Shown here piece after piece: positions 7,104 through 14,275 of a stretch of DNA of 15,872 nt. A program made the position numbers and the translations under genes. Positions within the stretch are counted from its first letter, which is position 1. Every line of letters begins with the position of its first letter. Under the pieces are notes generated by a model. The model did not search any database, was not told where the DNA came from, and saw only the letters and a list, made by a program, of their open reading frames with translations. The stretch covers positions 1 through 15,872 of the forward strand of contig CAKVEY010000018.1 in assembly GCA_934746185.1 (NCBI GenBank), written 5' to 3'. The DNA is from an uncultured Clostridia bacterium. Its GTDB lineage: Bacteria > Bacillota > Clostridia > Christensenellales > UBA1242.

Positions 7104-8333
7104 ATGCAAAAGCAAAGAAAACTAAAAAAGGGAATATTAAAAAGAGTGGCTATAATAAAAAAAGCGAACTCTTTTTCTGGGAATTTTCAAACCACTTTTA
7201 GTTGTTCTTTAAAACAAAAATATAATGAAATAGAAATAAAAACTGCCGAAGAATTAGTACAAAAGCAGAAATCTCGAAGAAAAAGAATTTTAAATATCTC
7301 GCTACTTATTCTAAATATTTTAATTGTTGGTGGCTTTATTTTATATTATGGCTTAACAAGTGGTATTGTAAGTTTTAGAGAATTAATTTATATGAATATT
7401 CATTATAAATTTTTAATTCTTGCCGTTGTTATGGTTTTGTGCGTAAACTTGTTTGAAACCTTAAGATTTTTTTATTTGCTTAAAAAAACCACGGGGAAAG
7501 GGCACTTTTGGTTGAGTTTTAGAACTCATATGTATGGAAGATATTATGACACAATAACACCACTCTCTATTGGTGGCGAACCTTTTCAAATTTATTATTT
7601 GAATAAACATAATATTAAAGGTGATGCAGCAACAAGCATACCACTAGTTAAAAACATTTATACTAATATTGCAAATTGCATAATTGGTTCGATTGTTTTA
7701 ATTTCTAACTTTATTCACCCCGTAACTACTAGTCCGTTTATAATAATTATTGCATTTTTAGGGCTACTTGGTAGTGGTACATTAATTTTTTTACTTCTTT
7801 TATTTTCGATAAATAAAAGGGTGGGTGCAGGACTAGTTATAGGAGTTTTAAAATTATTAAATAAACTTCATTTAATAAAAGACTACAAAAAAACATTCTT
7901 TAAAGTTAACAGATTTGTTTTAAATTATCAAAAAAGTATGAAAGCAATTTCTAAAAATGTTTGGAACTTTTTAATTCAATTATTTTTAACTTTTTGTATG
8001 TATGCTTGTTATTATTTAATAATTTACTTTATTTACTTAGCATTCTTACCACTTATGAGTTCATCATTTACTTTATCTTACACTGATATTATTTGCTGTA
8101 TGTCTATTTGCGATTTGTGTGCTGGAATTATGCCACTTCCAGCAGGAACAGGTTTAGCCGAGATTAGTTTTGATAACTTATTTAAAAGTTGGTTCTCAAT
8201 AACTGTTTTCCCTTGGGCAATGCTAATTTGGAGAACTCTAACTTGCTTTATTTATCTATTTGTTGGTGTAATTCAAACAATTTGTTCGTTTGTTAAAAAG
8301 AATAGAGAAATAAGAAAAGAAAAAAAGAAATAA
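7104..8333 (+). CDS. YbhN/LPG-synthase-TM (flippase-like) family membrane protein
   Basis: Polytopic membrane protein of 409 residues in the family named after the transmembrane half of lysyl-phosphatidylglycerol synthase MprF, whose members are thought to move or recognise lipids. Family landmarks are IGGEPFQIYYL (156-166) and MPLPAGTGLAE (343-353), which matches the usual PxPGGxGxxE motif. Hydrophobic segments lie near 62-82, 102-122, 184-204, 211-236, 288-316, 325-345 and 366-396. There is no aminoacyl-transferase domain, so it is the stand-alone form. The first 60 residues form a strongly basic, non-hydrophobic extension that ends in KSRRKR, and the C-terminus is also lysine-rich. Both are probably cytoplasmic. 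The gene is monocistronic, lying between its own promoter and terminator. The substrate cannot be inferred. Confidence 0.85.
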   Translation: MQKQRKLKKGILKRVAIIKKANSFSGNFQTTFSCSLKQKYNEIEIKTAEELVQKQKSRRKRILNISLLILNILIVGGFILYYGLTSGIVSFRELIYMNIHYKFLILAVVMVLCVNLFETLRFFYLLKKTTGKGHFWLSFRTHMYGRYYDTITPLSIGGEPFQIYYLNKHNIKGDAATSIPLVKNIYTNIANCIIGSIVLISNFIHPVTTSPFIIIIAFLGLLGSGTLIFLLLLFSINKRVGAGLVIGVLKLLNKLHLIKDYKKTFFKVNRFVLNYQKSMKAISKNVWNFLIQLFLTFCMYACYYLIIYFIYLAFLPLMSSSFTLSYTDIICCMSICDLCAGIMPLPAGTGLAEISFDNLFKSWFSITVFPWAMLIWRTLTCFIYLFVGVIQTICSFVKKNREIRKEKKK

Positions 8334-8358
8334 TTAAATTTTATAAAAATTTATAAAT

Positions 8359-8390
8359 AAAAATAGGATAGTTTACTTATCCTATTTTTT
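8359..8390. terminator. bidirectional terminator between convergent genes
   Basis: AAAAATAGGATA (8359-8370) and TATCCTATTTTT (8378-8389) form a perfect 12-bp stem with a seven-base loop. The T run on the right serves the plus-strand gene ending at 8333. The A run on the left reads as a T run for the minus-strand gene ending at 8395, so one hairpin can end both transcripts. Confidence 0.92.
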
Positions 8391-8394
8391 AATT

Positions 8395-8703
8395 TTAATT
8401 TTTAAAAATTGATGAATTGTTTGATAAATTATTAAGTTTATTAATTAACAAATTCATTTTACTAGTTAAATTCTCATTCTCTTTTTTTAAATCATTAATA
8501 ATTTCATCTTTTAATTTAATTTCTAGTTTTGCATTGTTAAGTTTAATAGAATTTTCTTTAAATTCTTCTTTTAGCCTAGAATTAACATTTTCGATTGCAT
8601 TGTTTTTGATTAAATTTACTAGTCCTAAGAATAATCCTTTAATGTCTTCATCGCTTAAGGATTTTTTTTGTGTATAATCGTTAAAGTTTATAATATTTTT
8701 CAT
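8395..8703 (-). CDS. small coiled-coil protein of unknown function
   Basis: I do not recognise this 102-residue protein. It has a polar N-terminus (1-20), a short hydrophobic helix (GLFLGLVNLI, 23-32) and then a long, charged helical region (about 36-96) with heptad-like Leu/Ile spacing (EIKLKDEIINDLKKENENL), suggesting a coiled coil that would oligomerise. There is no signal peptide or cysteine. The minus-strand reading is preferred over the overlapping plus-strand frame because it has a Shine-Dalgarno AGGAG (complement of 8711-8715) seven bases before the ATG, a TATAAT box further upstream, and a terminator immediately after the stop. It is transcribed divergently from the 301-residue unknown protein, with 77 bases between the starts. 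It could be structural or a partner of that neighbour, but that is only inference. Confidence 0.7.
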   Translation of the reverse strand: MKNIINFNDYTQKKSLSDEDIKGLFLGLVNLIKNNAIENVNSRLKEEFKENSIKLNNAKLEIKLKDEIINDLKKENENLTSKMNLLINKLNNLSNNSSIFKN

Positions 8704-8720
8704 ACATTTTCTCCTAAAAA

Positions 8721-8726
8721 ATTATA
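8721..8726 (-). promoter_or_regulatory. -10 box of the small coiled-coil gene
   Basis: TATAAT is read on the minus strand, 17 bases before the ATG at 8703. No good -35 is visible. The expected start near 8715 would put the AGGAG ribosome site at the very 5' end of the message, leaving a leader of about 12 bases. Confidence 0.5.
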
Positions 8727-8769
8727 GCCTTTAATAAAATGTTTATACATATTATTAAATTATTTTTAA

Positions 8770-8775
8770 TAAAAT
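8770..8775 (+). promoter_or_regulatory. -10 box of the 301-residue unknown gene
   Basis: TAAAAT ends five bases before the ATG at 8781, so transcription is expected to start at about the ATG. No Shine-Dalgarno and no clear -35 are present. The placement matches other gene starts in the window, which is the main support. Confidence 0.45.
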
Positions 8776-8780
8776 AAGTT

Positions 8781-9686
8781 ATGGAATTTATTTTAAAATT
8801 AAAAACAAAATTTGACCTAATATATAAAATTAACAATTTAAAAAGAAAAATTGAAAAAGATAGCTGTCAAACAATGAAGTTAAATATAGAAAACAATGAA
8901 AATTTTGTTATAAATATTGAACCGATAACAGAAAAAGATAAACTTTTATTTCCATACAATATTTATGTAAATTGTGTAAATAATAATTTAGTTTTTGAAA
9001 GCCCTAACATTGAAGTTTTAAACTATAAAAATGTATATGTTTTAGATTTTTTATGTTTAGAAGCTGTTAGAGATATGCGTGTTTTACTTAGTGAAAACAA
9101 CTATTCAGTGTTTAATACCTATACAACGAACATTACAACGAGTGGTGGAACAATAAAATTACCAAATTTATATAATAATGTAAGTCAAGAAAAGTTTGCA
9201 AATTTTACAATTTTGACTTTTGAGGGCGTTAGACCTTTTTGCAACGTTTTACTAAACAATGAAATAATTTTTAGTGATTATTATAGTGATATAAAAAAAT
9301 CAAATAAAAGCATAGAAATATTAACCGAACTTGACGACATTGCTAAACATTGCATCATAACAAAAATTGAAGGAAAAAACATTTCTAAAACGACAGTTTA
9401 TAAATATGCTAGCCCTAAACTAGTGTATTCAAATAAATTAATTCCACTTGCATTGCTTCAAGCACTAAAAGTTAATAATGAAAAACTGTGTAAACATTAT
9501 TTAAGTGGAAATTTAAAAGATATTGCAACGCTTAATACTTTAAAATCTTTCTTTGGTGATTATAAAAAATTTGAACTTGACGGAGATAATATCGTTTTAT
9601 TTTATAAGGAAAACGATAAGTTTACGCATAAAACTTATAAGTTTATAATAAATGATAACAAAATAAATCATATTGATGTATTTTAA
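8781..9686 (+). CDS. protein of unknown function, 301 residues
   Basis: I do not recognise the family. The protein is soluble, with no signal peptide or membrane segment, and rich in Asn, Lys and Ile. An N-terminal helix (about 1-27, with basic LKRKIEK) leads into a mostly beta region (about 30-215) that includes a Thr/Ser/Gly-rich stretch (YTTNITTSGGTIKLP, about 114-128) and several short strands. The C-terminal 80 residues look alpha+beta: an Ala/Leu helix (LIPLALLQALKV), a second helix with CKHYLSGNLKDIATL, then strands ending in NHIDVF. This tail superficially recalls small NTF2-like folds, but nothing diagnostic supports that. The gene has its own promoter, is divergent from the coiled-coil gene and is followed by 89 non-coding bases. 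Its length and codon use fit a real gene. Confidence 0.8.
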   Translation: MEFILKLKTKFDLIYKINNLKRKIEKDSCQTMKLNIENNENFVINIEPITEKDKLLFPYNIYVNCVNNNLVFESPNIEVLNYKNVYVLDFLCLEAVRDMRVLLSENNYSVFNTYTTNITTSGGTIKLPNLYNNVSQEKFANFTILTFEGVRPFCNVLLNNEIIFSDYYSDIKKSNKSIEILTELDDIAKHCIITKIEGKNISKTTVYKYASPKLVYSNKLIPLALLQALKVNNEKLCKHYLSGNLKDIATLNTLKSFFGDYKKFELDGDNIVLFYKENDKFTHKTYKFIINDNKINHIDVF

Positions 9687-9760
9687 AAATAGATTTTACT
9701 AGTTTAATTTAATTAAAATTTAATAAAAAAACAAAAAATATTTAAAAAAATAAAAATTTT

Positions 9761-9769
9761 TGTTATAAT
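9761..9769 (+). promoter_or_regulatory. extended -10 promoter of the zinc peptidase pair
   Basis: TGTTATAAT is an extended -10 (TGnTATAAT), which can work without a good -35, and only a weak TTTAAA is found at the right distance (9741). The expected start, seven bases after the box, is exactly the A of ATG 9776, so the message is predicted to be leaderless. Confidence 0.7.
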
Positions 9770-9775
9770 TTATTT

Positions 9776-10462
9776 ATGGTATATTTTTTAATAGCGTTAG
9801 GTGTTTTGTTGATAGGGGTGAGTTTATCGACTATTAGCGTAAAACTTTTAACAAATTACTACGAAAAAGCAAATAAAGTTGAAGCCGAATGTAATTTAAC
9901 TGCTTTTGAACTTTTAGTATTTTTTATAACGAAATTAAATCTTGGTATAAAAGTAGGTAAATTTTCAAGTTATTTAGATAATAGTTACAATATAAGCAAA
10001 AAAGTGATTTTACTTTCAAATGATGTTTTTGATAATAAAAGTGTAGGAGCGTTGTCTGTTTCTATGCACGAATTAGGCCACGCAATTCAACATAAAAATA
10101 ATGGTTTTGTGTTTAAGTTTTATTGTTTTTTAAAGATATTAAATAAAATTTCTTCTTATTTAATTGTGCCAATATTATTGTTTTTAGTAGTTAGTTTATT
10201 TTTAGAAATTAAATTTTTATATTTAGCGCTTATAATTTTATCTTGTTTTTATTTAATAAATTTGCTTACAAGAATAATTATAATTCCGTTAGAAAAAAAT
10301 GCTAGTAAACTTGCAATTAATTTATTAAAAGAGTATAATATATTTAACTCAAATGAAATAAGTATTGCTAAAAAATTGCTAAATCTAGCTTGTTTTACTT
10401 ATGTTGGTGGGTTTTTTAATATTTATATCAAATTTTTTAAAAAAATTTTAAAAGGATTTTAA
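9776..10462 (+). CDS. divergent YugP-type membrane zinc metallopeptidase (first of pair)
   Basis: A 228-residue membrane protein of the neutral zinc metallopeptidase family 2 (YugP-like). The zinc motif HELGH (98-102, SMHELGHAIQH) is intact, and Glu173 in IIPLEKNAS matches the conserved PxExNAS motif that is a candidate third ligand. Membrane segments lie at about 2-22, 127-147 and 149-172. Compared with the next gene it is diverged: the segment before HExxH lacks the DYYD sequence, Lys replaces Phe in PLEKNAS, and the C-terminal FTYVGGFFN replaces LTYVAAFLY. The physiological substrate of the family is not established. It is co-transcribed with its paralogue (three bases between them) and starts at a leaderless ATG with no Shine-Dalgarno. 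It is probably active, given the complete HExxH. Confidence 0.85.
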   Translation: MVYFLIALGVLLIGVSLSTISVKLLTNYYEKANKVEAECNLTAFELLVFFITKLNLGIKVGKFSSYLDNSYNISKKVILLSNDVFDNKSVGALSVSMHELGHAIQHKNNGFVFKFYCFLKILNKISSYLIVPILLFLVVSLFLEIKFLYLALIILSCFYLINLLTRIIIIPLEKNASKLAINLLKEYNIFNSNEISIAKKLLNLACFTYVGGFFNIYIKFFKKILKGF

Positions 10463-10465
10463 TAT

Positions 10466-11179
10466 ATGTATATTGCTTATTATTTATTAGGAATTATATT
10501 AGTTCCTGCAATTATTTTATCTGTTTATGCTCAAATTAAAGTTCAAGCAAACTATAAAAAATATTCGCAAGTAGTTAGTGAAAAAAACTTAACAGGAAAG
10601 GAAGTTGCAGATTTGATTTTGAAATCTGCTGATATAAAAGATGTTAGCGTTATTGAAATTGATGGCGAACTTACTGATTATTACGATAGTAAGAAAAAAG
10701 TTTTAGCACTAAGCAGAAATAACTTTAATTCGGCATCTATTGCAAGTATGGGTGTTACTGCCCACGAATGTGGACACGCAATTCAAGATAAAGAAGGATA
10801 TGTGCCTAACAAAATTAGAAATGTTGTTGTTCACGTTTATAATATTGCATCTAAACTTTTAATGCCTATTATAATTATTGGATTTTTATTCGACTTTTTG
10901 TTTTTATTACCAAAAGTTGCAAATATAATTATGATTTCAGGTTTAGTTGTTTTTGGTTTAAGTATGATTTTTAACTTAGTTACTTTGCCAGTAGAGTTTA
11001 ATGCGTCTAGTAGGGCACTTAAAATTTTAGAGAGTTCAACTCTTTTGAATAGTAGCGAACTTGAAGGTGCTAAAAAAGTTTTAAGAAGTGCTGCCTTAAC
11101 TTATGTTGCTGCCTTTTTATATTCTTTCTTGCAATTTTTAAGAATACTTTTAATTTTTTCAAACAGAAATAGAGATTAA
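10466..11179 (+). CDS. YugP-type membrane zinc metallopeptidase (second of pair)
   Basis: A 237-residue member of the same peptidase family and the closer match to typical members. Landmarks are an N-terminal membrane segment (about 4-24), LTDYYDSKKKVLALS (69-83), the zinc motif HECGH (100-104) followed by AIQDKEGY, membrane segments near 132-150 and 152-172, PVEFNASSRAL (175-185, with candidate ligand Glu177), and LTYVAAFLYS near the end. The Shine-Dalgarno AAAGGA (10451-10456) lies inside the end of the upstream gene, nine bases before the ATG. A terminator follows within five bases of the stop, so the pair forms a complete two-gene operon. The presence of two adjacent copies suggests an old tandem duplication. 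Confidence 0.92.
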   Translation: MYIAYYLLGIILVPAIILSVYAQIKVQANYKKYSQVVSEKNLTGKEVADLILKSADIKDVSVIEIDGELTDYYDSKKKVLALSRNNFNSASIASMGVTAHECGHAIQDKEGYVPNKIRNVVVHVYNIASKLLMPIIIIGFLFDFLFLLPKVANIIMISGLVVFGLSMIFNLVTLPVEFNASSRALKILESSTLLNSSELEGAKKVLRSAALTYVAAFLYSFLQFLRILLIFSNRNRD

Positions 11180-11183
11180 AAAT

Positions 11184-11219
11184 AAAAAAAATAGTTAATT
11201 TTGTTTTAACTATTTTTTT
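11184..11219 (+). terminator. strong intrinsic terminator after the zinc peptidase operon
   Basis: AAAAAAATAGTTAA (11185-11198) pairs perfectly with TTAACTATTTTTTT (11206-11219) around a seven-base loop, ending in seven T. The addB promoter begins directly after it. The near-symmetric A and T runs would let it work in both directions, but no gene converges here. Confidence 0.9.
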
Positions 11220-11220
11220 A

Positions 11221-11249
11221 TTGTAAAAATGAAATTTATTTGTTAAAAT
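11221..11249 (+). promoter_or_regulatory. addB-addA promoter with extended -10
   Basis: TTGTAA (11221-11226), a 17-base spacer and TAAAAT (11244-11249) preceded by TGT make an extended -10 promoter. The expected start is at or next to the A of ATG 11255. It overlaps the possible TTG start at 11240, which therefore would not be transcribed. Confidence 0.7.
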
Positions 11250-11254
11250 ATTAT

Positions 11255-14200
11255 ATGCAAAATAAAATTATTGTAGATTCAAATAATATTTTATCATTTA
11301 AAAGAATGATAAAACAAATAGATAACAATGAAACTAATATTATAATTGTTCCTGATAAATTTAGTTTAAATGCAGAAAAAATGTTTTTAGACGAAAATGA
11401 TTTGACGGTTAATTTTAATACTAGAATTTTTAGTTTATCAAAACTTGCAAGTGCTATAATAGAAAAAAAACTTATAGATAAAAAGATTATTGATAAAACT
11501 CAATCGCTAATGATAATTTCTAGTATAATAAAAGAGAATATCAATAATTTTAAATATTTTAAAAATATTAAAGATATAAATAGTTTCGCCGAAGATGTAT
11601 TTAATAGTTTAAGTCAGTTATTAAGTTCAAATTTTGAAAAAGAAAATGAAAATATAACTGGTTTATTAAAAAATAAATTTGACGATATTAATTTAATTTT
11701 AAATATTTACAAACAAAAACGAGCCGAAGTATTAGTAGATTCTAGTTATAAATTTGATTTGTTTTTAAGCGAAATTAAAAACAGTGAAATTATAAAAACT
11801 TCTAATTTTTATTTTGGAATGTTTAATAATTTTACTCCACAAGTTAAAAAAATTATTAAAGAAATTTACCTAAATTCTAAATCGTGCAATTTTAGTTGTA
11901 GTTTTAGTGAAAACCGAGTAAATAACAATGAAGTTTTAGATTTTTATAAATCAATTGATAAACAAATAAAAATCATTAAAGAAGATAGTTTAAATGAGAT
12001 TAATAAGTTTATTAATACAAATTTTTTTACTTCTAAACAAGATAAGTTTAATTTAAAAAATGACGAAATTAAAATTTATGAAGCAAAAAACCCTGATGAA
12101 GAAATCGACAATGTTATTTATAACATTAAAAAAGATGTTTTACTTGATAAACTACGATTTAATGATATTTGTGTTGCGTGTGCAAGCGAAGAAAAATATA
12201 AAGATATAATAGAAGAAAAATTTGCAAAAGCAAATATTAGTTATTTTGAAGATACATCTATTAGTTTAAAAGATTTTAGTTATTTTAGATTTTTATTAGA
12301 TTTATTAAATAGTATTAATAACTTAAAATTAAATGTTATTATAAATTTAATTGATAGTGGTTATATTGATATTGATGAAAAAATTATCCAAAATTTTAAA
12401 AGTTTTATTTATAATTATAACATTGAAAATTTTGATAATGTTAAAAAATATGAAATTTTTTCTAACGAAAAAGAGTATGAAGATTTTAATTTTATAACGA
12501 ATAATATTGTTTTGAAAATAAATAATTTACATAATAAAAAATTTAATAATGTTTATGAGTTTTTTGATGATTTTGATAATCTTTTAAAAGAATTTAATGT
12601 TAAAGAAAAATTAAAAGAAAAAACAACGGAATTTTTAGAGAGTGATATAAAAAAATATAAACAATTTTTACAATTAGAAGATAAATTTGAAGCGATTAAA
12701 CAAAACATACTTGATTATTACAATGAAGATTTTAGTTTAAACAAATTGATATACTTTTTTAATATTTGTTTACAAAATATGAATGTGAGTTTAGCGAGCA
12801 CATCTGTTGATTCGGTTTTTGTGGGGGATAGTTTAAATTCTTACTTTAAAAACTATAAAAAAATATACATAGTTGGTGCTACAAGTTTAGATTTTCCTAA
12901 TTTAAAAAATAGCAACGGAATTTTTAGTGATGATGAAGTAAAGCAAATTGAAACGACCGAAATTTCGCCCAAAATTGAAGATATTAATAGGTTAAACTTT
13001 TATAGGTGTATGCAGTTAATATTATCTAGTGAAAATTTAGTTATAAGTTATCCTAATGAAAATAATGACGGAGTAAAAAATTTTCCATCTATATTTATTA
13101 AAAACTTTTTAAAAAGATTTAACCTAAAAATGCTAAAAGTAAATATTGATAGTTTAAATCTGTTAGATTTTAACGAGATTTTAAATATTTTACCTTTTAA
13201 ATTATATGATATAAATTCTTACGAGCGAGAATTTTATAAGCAGGAAGGTAAAGTTAAAGATGTTATTTTAGAAATTTTAAAACATAAAAATGTGATAGAA
13301 TTTAAAAACACAGAAAAACAAAAAATTGATTTGAGTTTATTAAAAAGTGGCAGTTTTTCTTCATCTAGTTTAGAAGATTATTTTGCGTGTAGTTATAGAT
13401 ACTTTTATAAAGATGTTTTAAAATTAAAAAAGATAGAGCAAGTTAAATTAGACGCTAGAATTTTTGGTAATATTATTCATAATTGTTGCTATTATTTTGC
13501 TGAAAAAATTATTAAAAAAAGCGATGTTGATATATTAACTATGAATAAAATTATAGATTTTGTTTTAAATAAACCAGAGTATGAATTTTTAAAACTCGAC
13601 AAAACAAAAAATGCGATAATTAGCAATTTAAAAGTTGAGATAATAAAGTTGTTTAATTTTATATTAAAACAACAAGAGTCTTGCGAATTTAAAATTGCAA
13701 AAGCCGAGTATTTGTTTAAAACTCAAATTGACGGAGTTAATTTTAAAGGCTTTATTGATAGAATAGACGAAACCGAAGATGAATTTATAATAATTGATTA
13801 TAAAACAGGTAAGACCATAATTGATTATGAAGAAATTATTTTAAATAAAAAAATTCAATTAATTTTATATGCTAAAATTTTAGAAAAAATATTAAATAAA
13901 AAATGTGTTGGCGTGTTTTATTTAACTTTAAACGACAATTATTTAAAATCGGGCGAAAAAAGTATAAATTTTAATGGAATTTTAGTTAAAACAAATAATA
14001 GTGAGAATAAATTAAAAGTGAATGATGGATTTTTTAACATTAATGAAAAATACATTTTAACAGAAAAACAATTTGATAATTTAAAAGAATTTGTTTTTAA
14101 TAACATTTTAAATGCTATAAAAATTATAAATGGTGGATTTTTTACAGAAAACCCTATTAAAATTAGTGGCAAAAGTTGTTGCGATTATTGTGAATTTAGT

Positions 14201-14275
14201 GAAATTTGCAAGCAAAAAGTTGATAACGAAAAAGAATTTGATGAAAATTTATTAAAGGAAATTTTAGATGATTAA
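11255..14275 (+). CDS. addB: AddB, helicase-nuclease subunit B
   Basis: Subunit of AddAB, which resects double-strand breaks for RecA-dependent repair. From ATG 11255 it has 1006 residues (about 1150 is usual). Family blocks include IIIVPDKFSLNAE (29-41), IFSLSKLA (58-65), YIVGATSLDFP (538-548) and VISYPNENNDG. The RecB-type nuclease is intact: GFIDRID (832-838) and DYKTG (848-852). The four iron-sulphur cysteines are Cys712 (YFACSYRYF) and Cys976, Cys979 and Cys985 (CDYCEFSEIC). The N-terminal Walker A (G-x-x-GSGKT) expected before residue 20 is missing; the start reads MQNKIIVDSNNILSFKRM. The longer reading from TTG 11240 would add MLKYY, but it lies upstream of the predicted transcription start. 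The end overlaps addA by eight bases. Confidence 0.95.
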   Translation: MQNKIIVDSNNILSFKRMIKQIDNNETNIIIVPDKFSLNAEKMFLDENDLTVNFNTRIFSLSKLASAIIEKKLIDKKIIDKTQSLMIISSIIKENINNFKYFKNIKDINSFAEDVFNSLSQLLSSNFEKENENITGLLKNKFDDINLILNIYKQKRAEVLVDSSYKFDLFLSEIKNSEIIKTSNFYFGMFNNFTPQVKKIIKEIYLNSKSCNFSCSFSENRVNNNEVLDFYKSIDKQIKIIKEDSLNEINKFINTNFFTSKQDKFNLKNDEIKIYEAKNPDEEIDNVIYNIKKDVLLDKLRFNDICVACASEEKYKDIIEEKFAKANISYFEDTSISLKDFSYFRFLLDLLNSINNLKLNVIINLIDSGYIDIDEKIIQNFKSFIYNYNIENFDNVKKYEIFSNEKEYEDFNFITNNIVLKINNLHNKKFNNVYEFFDDFDNLLKEFNVKEKLKEKTTEFLESDIKKYKQFLQLEDKFEAIKQNILDYYNEDFSLNKLIYFFNICLQNMNVSLASTSVDSVFVGDSLNSYFKNYKKIYIVGATSLDFPNLKNSNGIFSDDEVKQIETTEISPKIEDINRLNFYRCMQLILSSENLVISYPNENNDGVKNFPSIFIKNFLKRFNLKMLKVNIDSLNLLDFNEILNILPFKLYDINSYEREFYKQEGKVKDVILEILKHKNVIEFKNTEKQKIDLSLLKSGSFSSSSLEDYFACSYRYFYKDVLKLKKIEQVKLDARIFGNIIHNCCYYFAEKIIKKSDVDILTMNKIIDFVLNKPEYEFLKLDKTKNAIISNLKVEIIKLFNFILKQQESCEFKIAKAEYLFKTQIDGVNFKGFIDRIDETEDEFIIIDYKTGKTIIDYEEIILNKKIQLILYAKILEKILNKKCVGVFYLTLNDNYLKSGEKSINFNGILVKTNNSENKLKVNDGFFNINEKYILTEKQFDNLKEFVFNNILNAIKIINGGFFTENPIKISGKSCCDYCEFSEICKQKVDNEKEFDENLLKEILDD

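Noticed and set aside
8417..8677. Plus-strand open frame of 86 residues, Phe/Leu/Ser-rich
   Set aside because: It is the antisense shadow of the minus-strand coiled-coil gene, which has a ribosome site, a -10 box and a terminator. The plus frame has none of these and its low-complexity hydrophobic text is what Lys/Glu/Asn-rich codons give in reverse.
13939..14172. Minus-strand open frame inside addB
   Set aside because: It is antisense to the AddB C-terminal region just before the cysteine cluster, with no independent signals.
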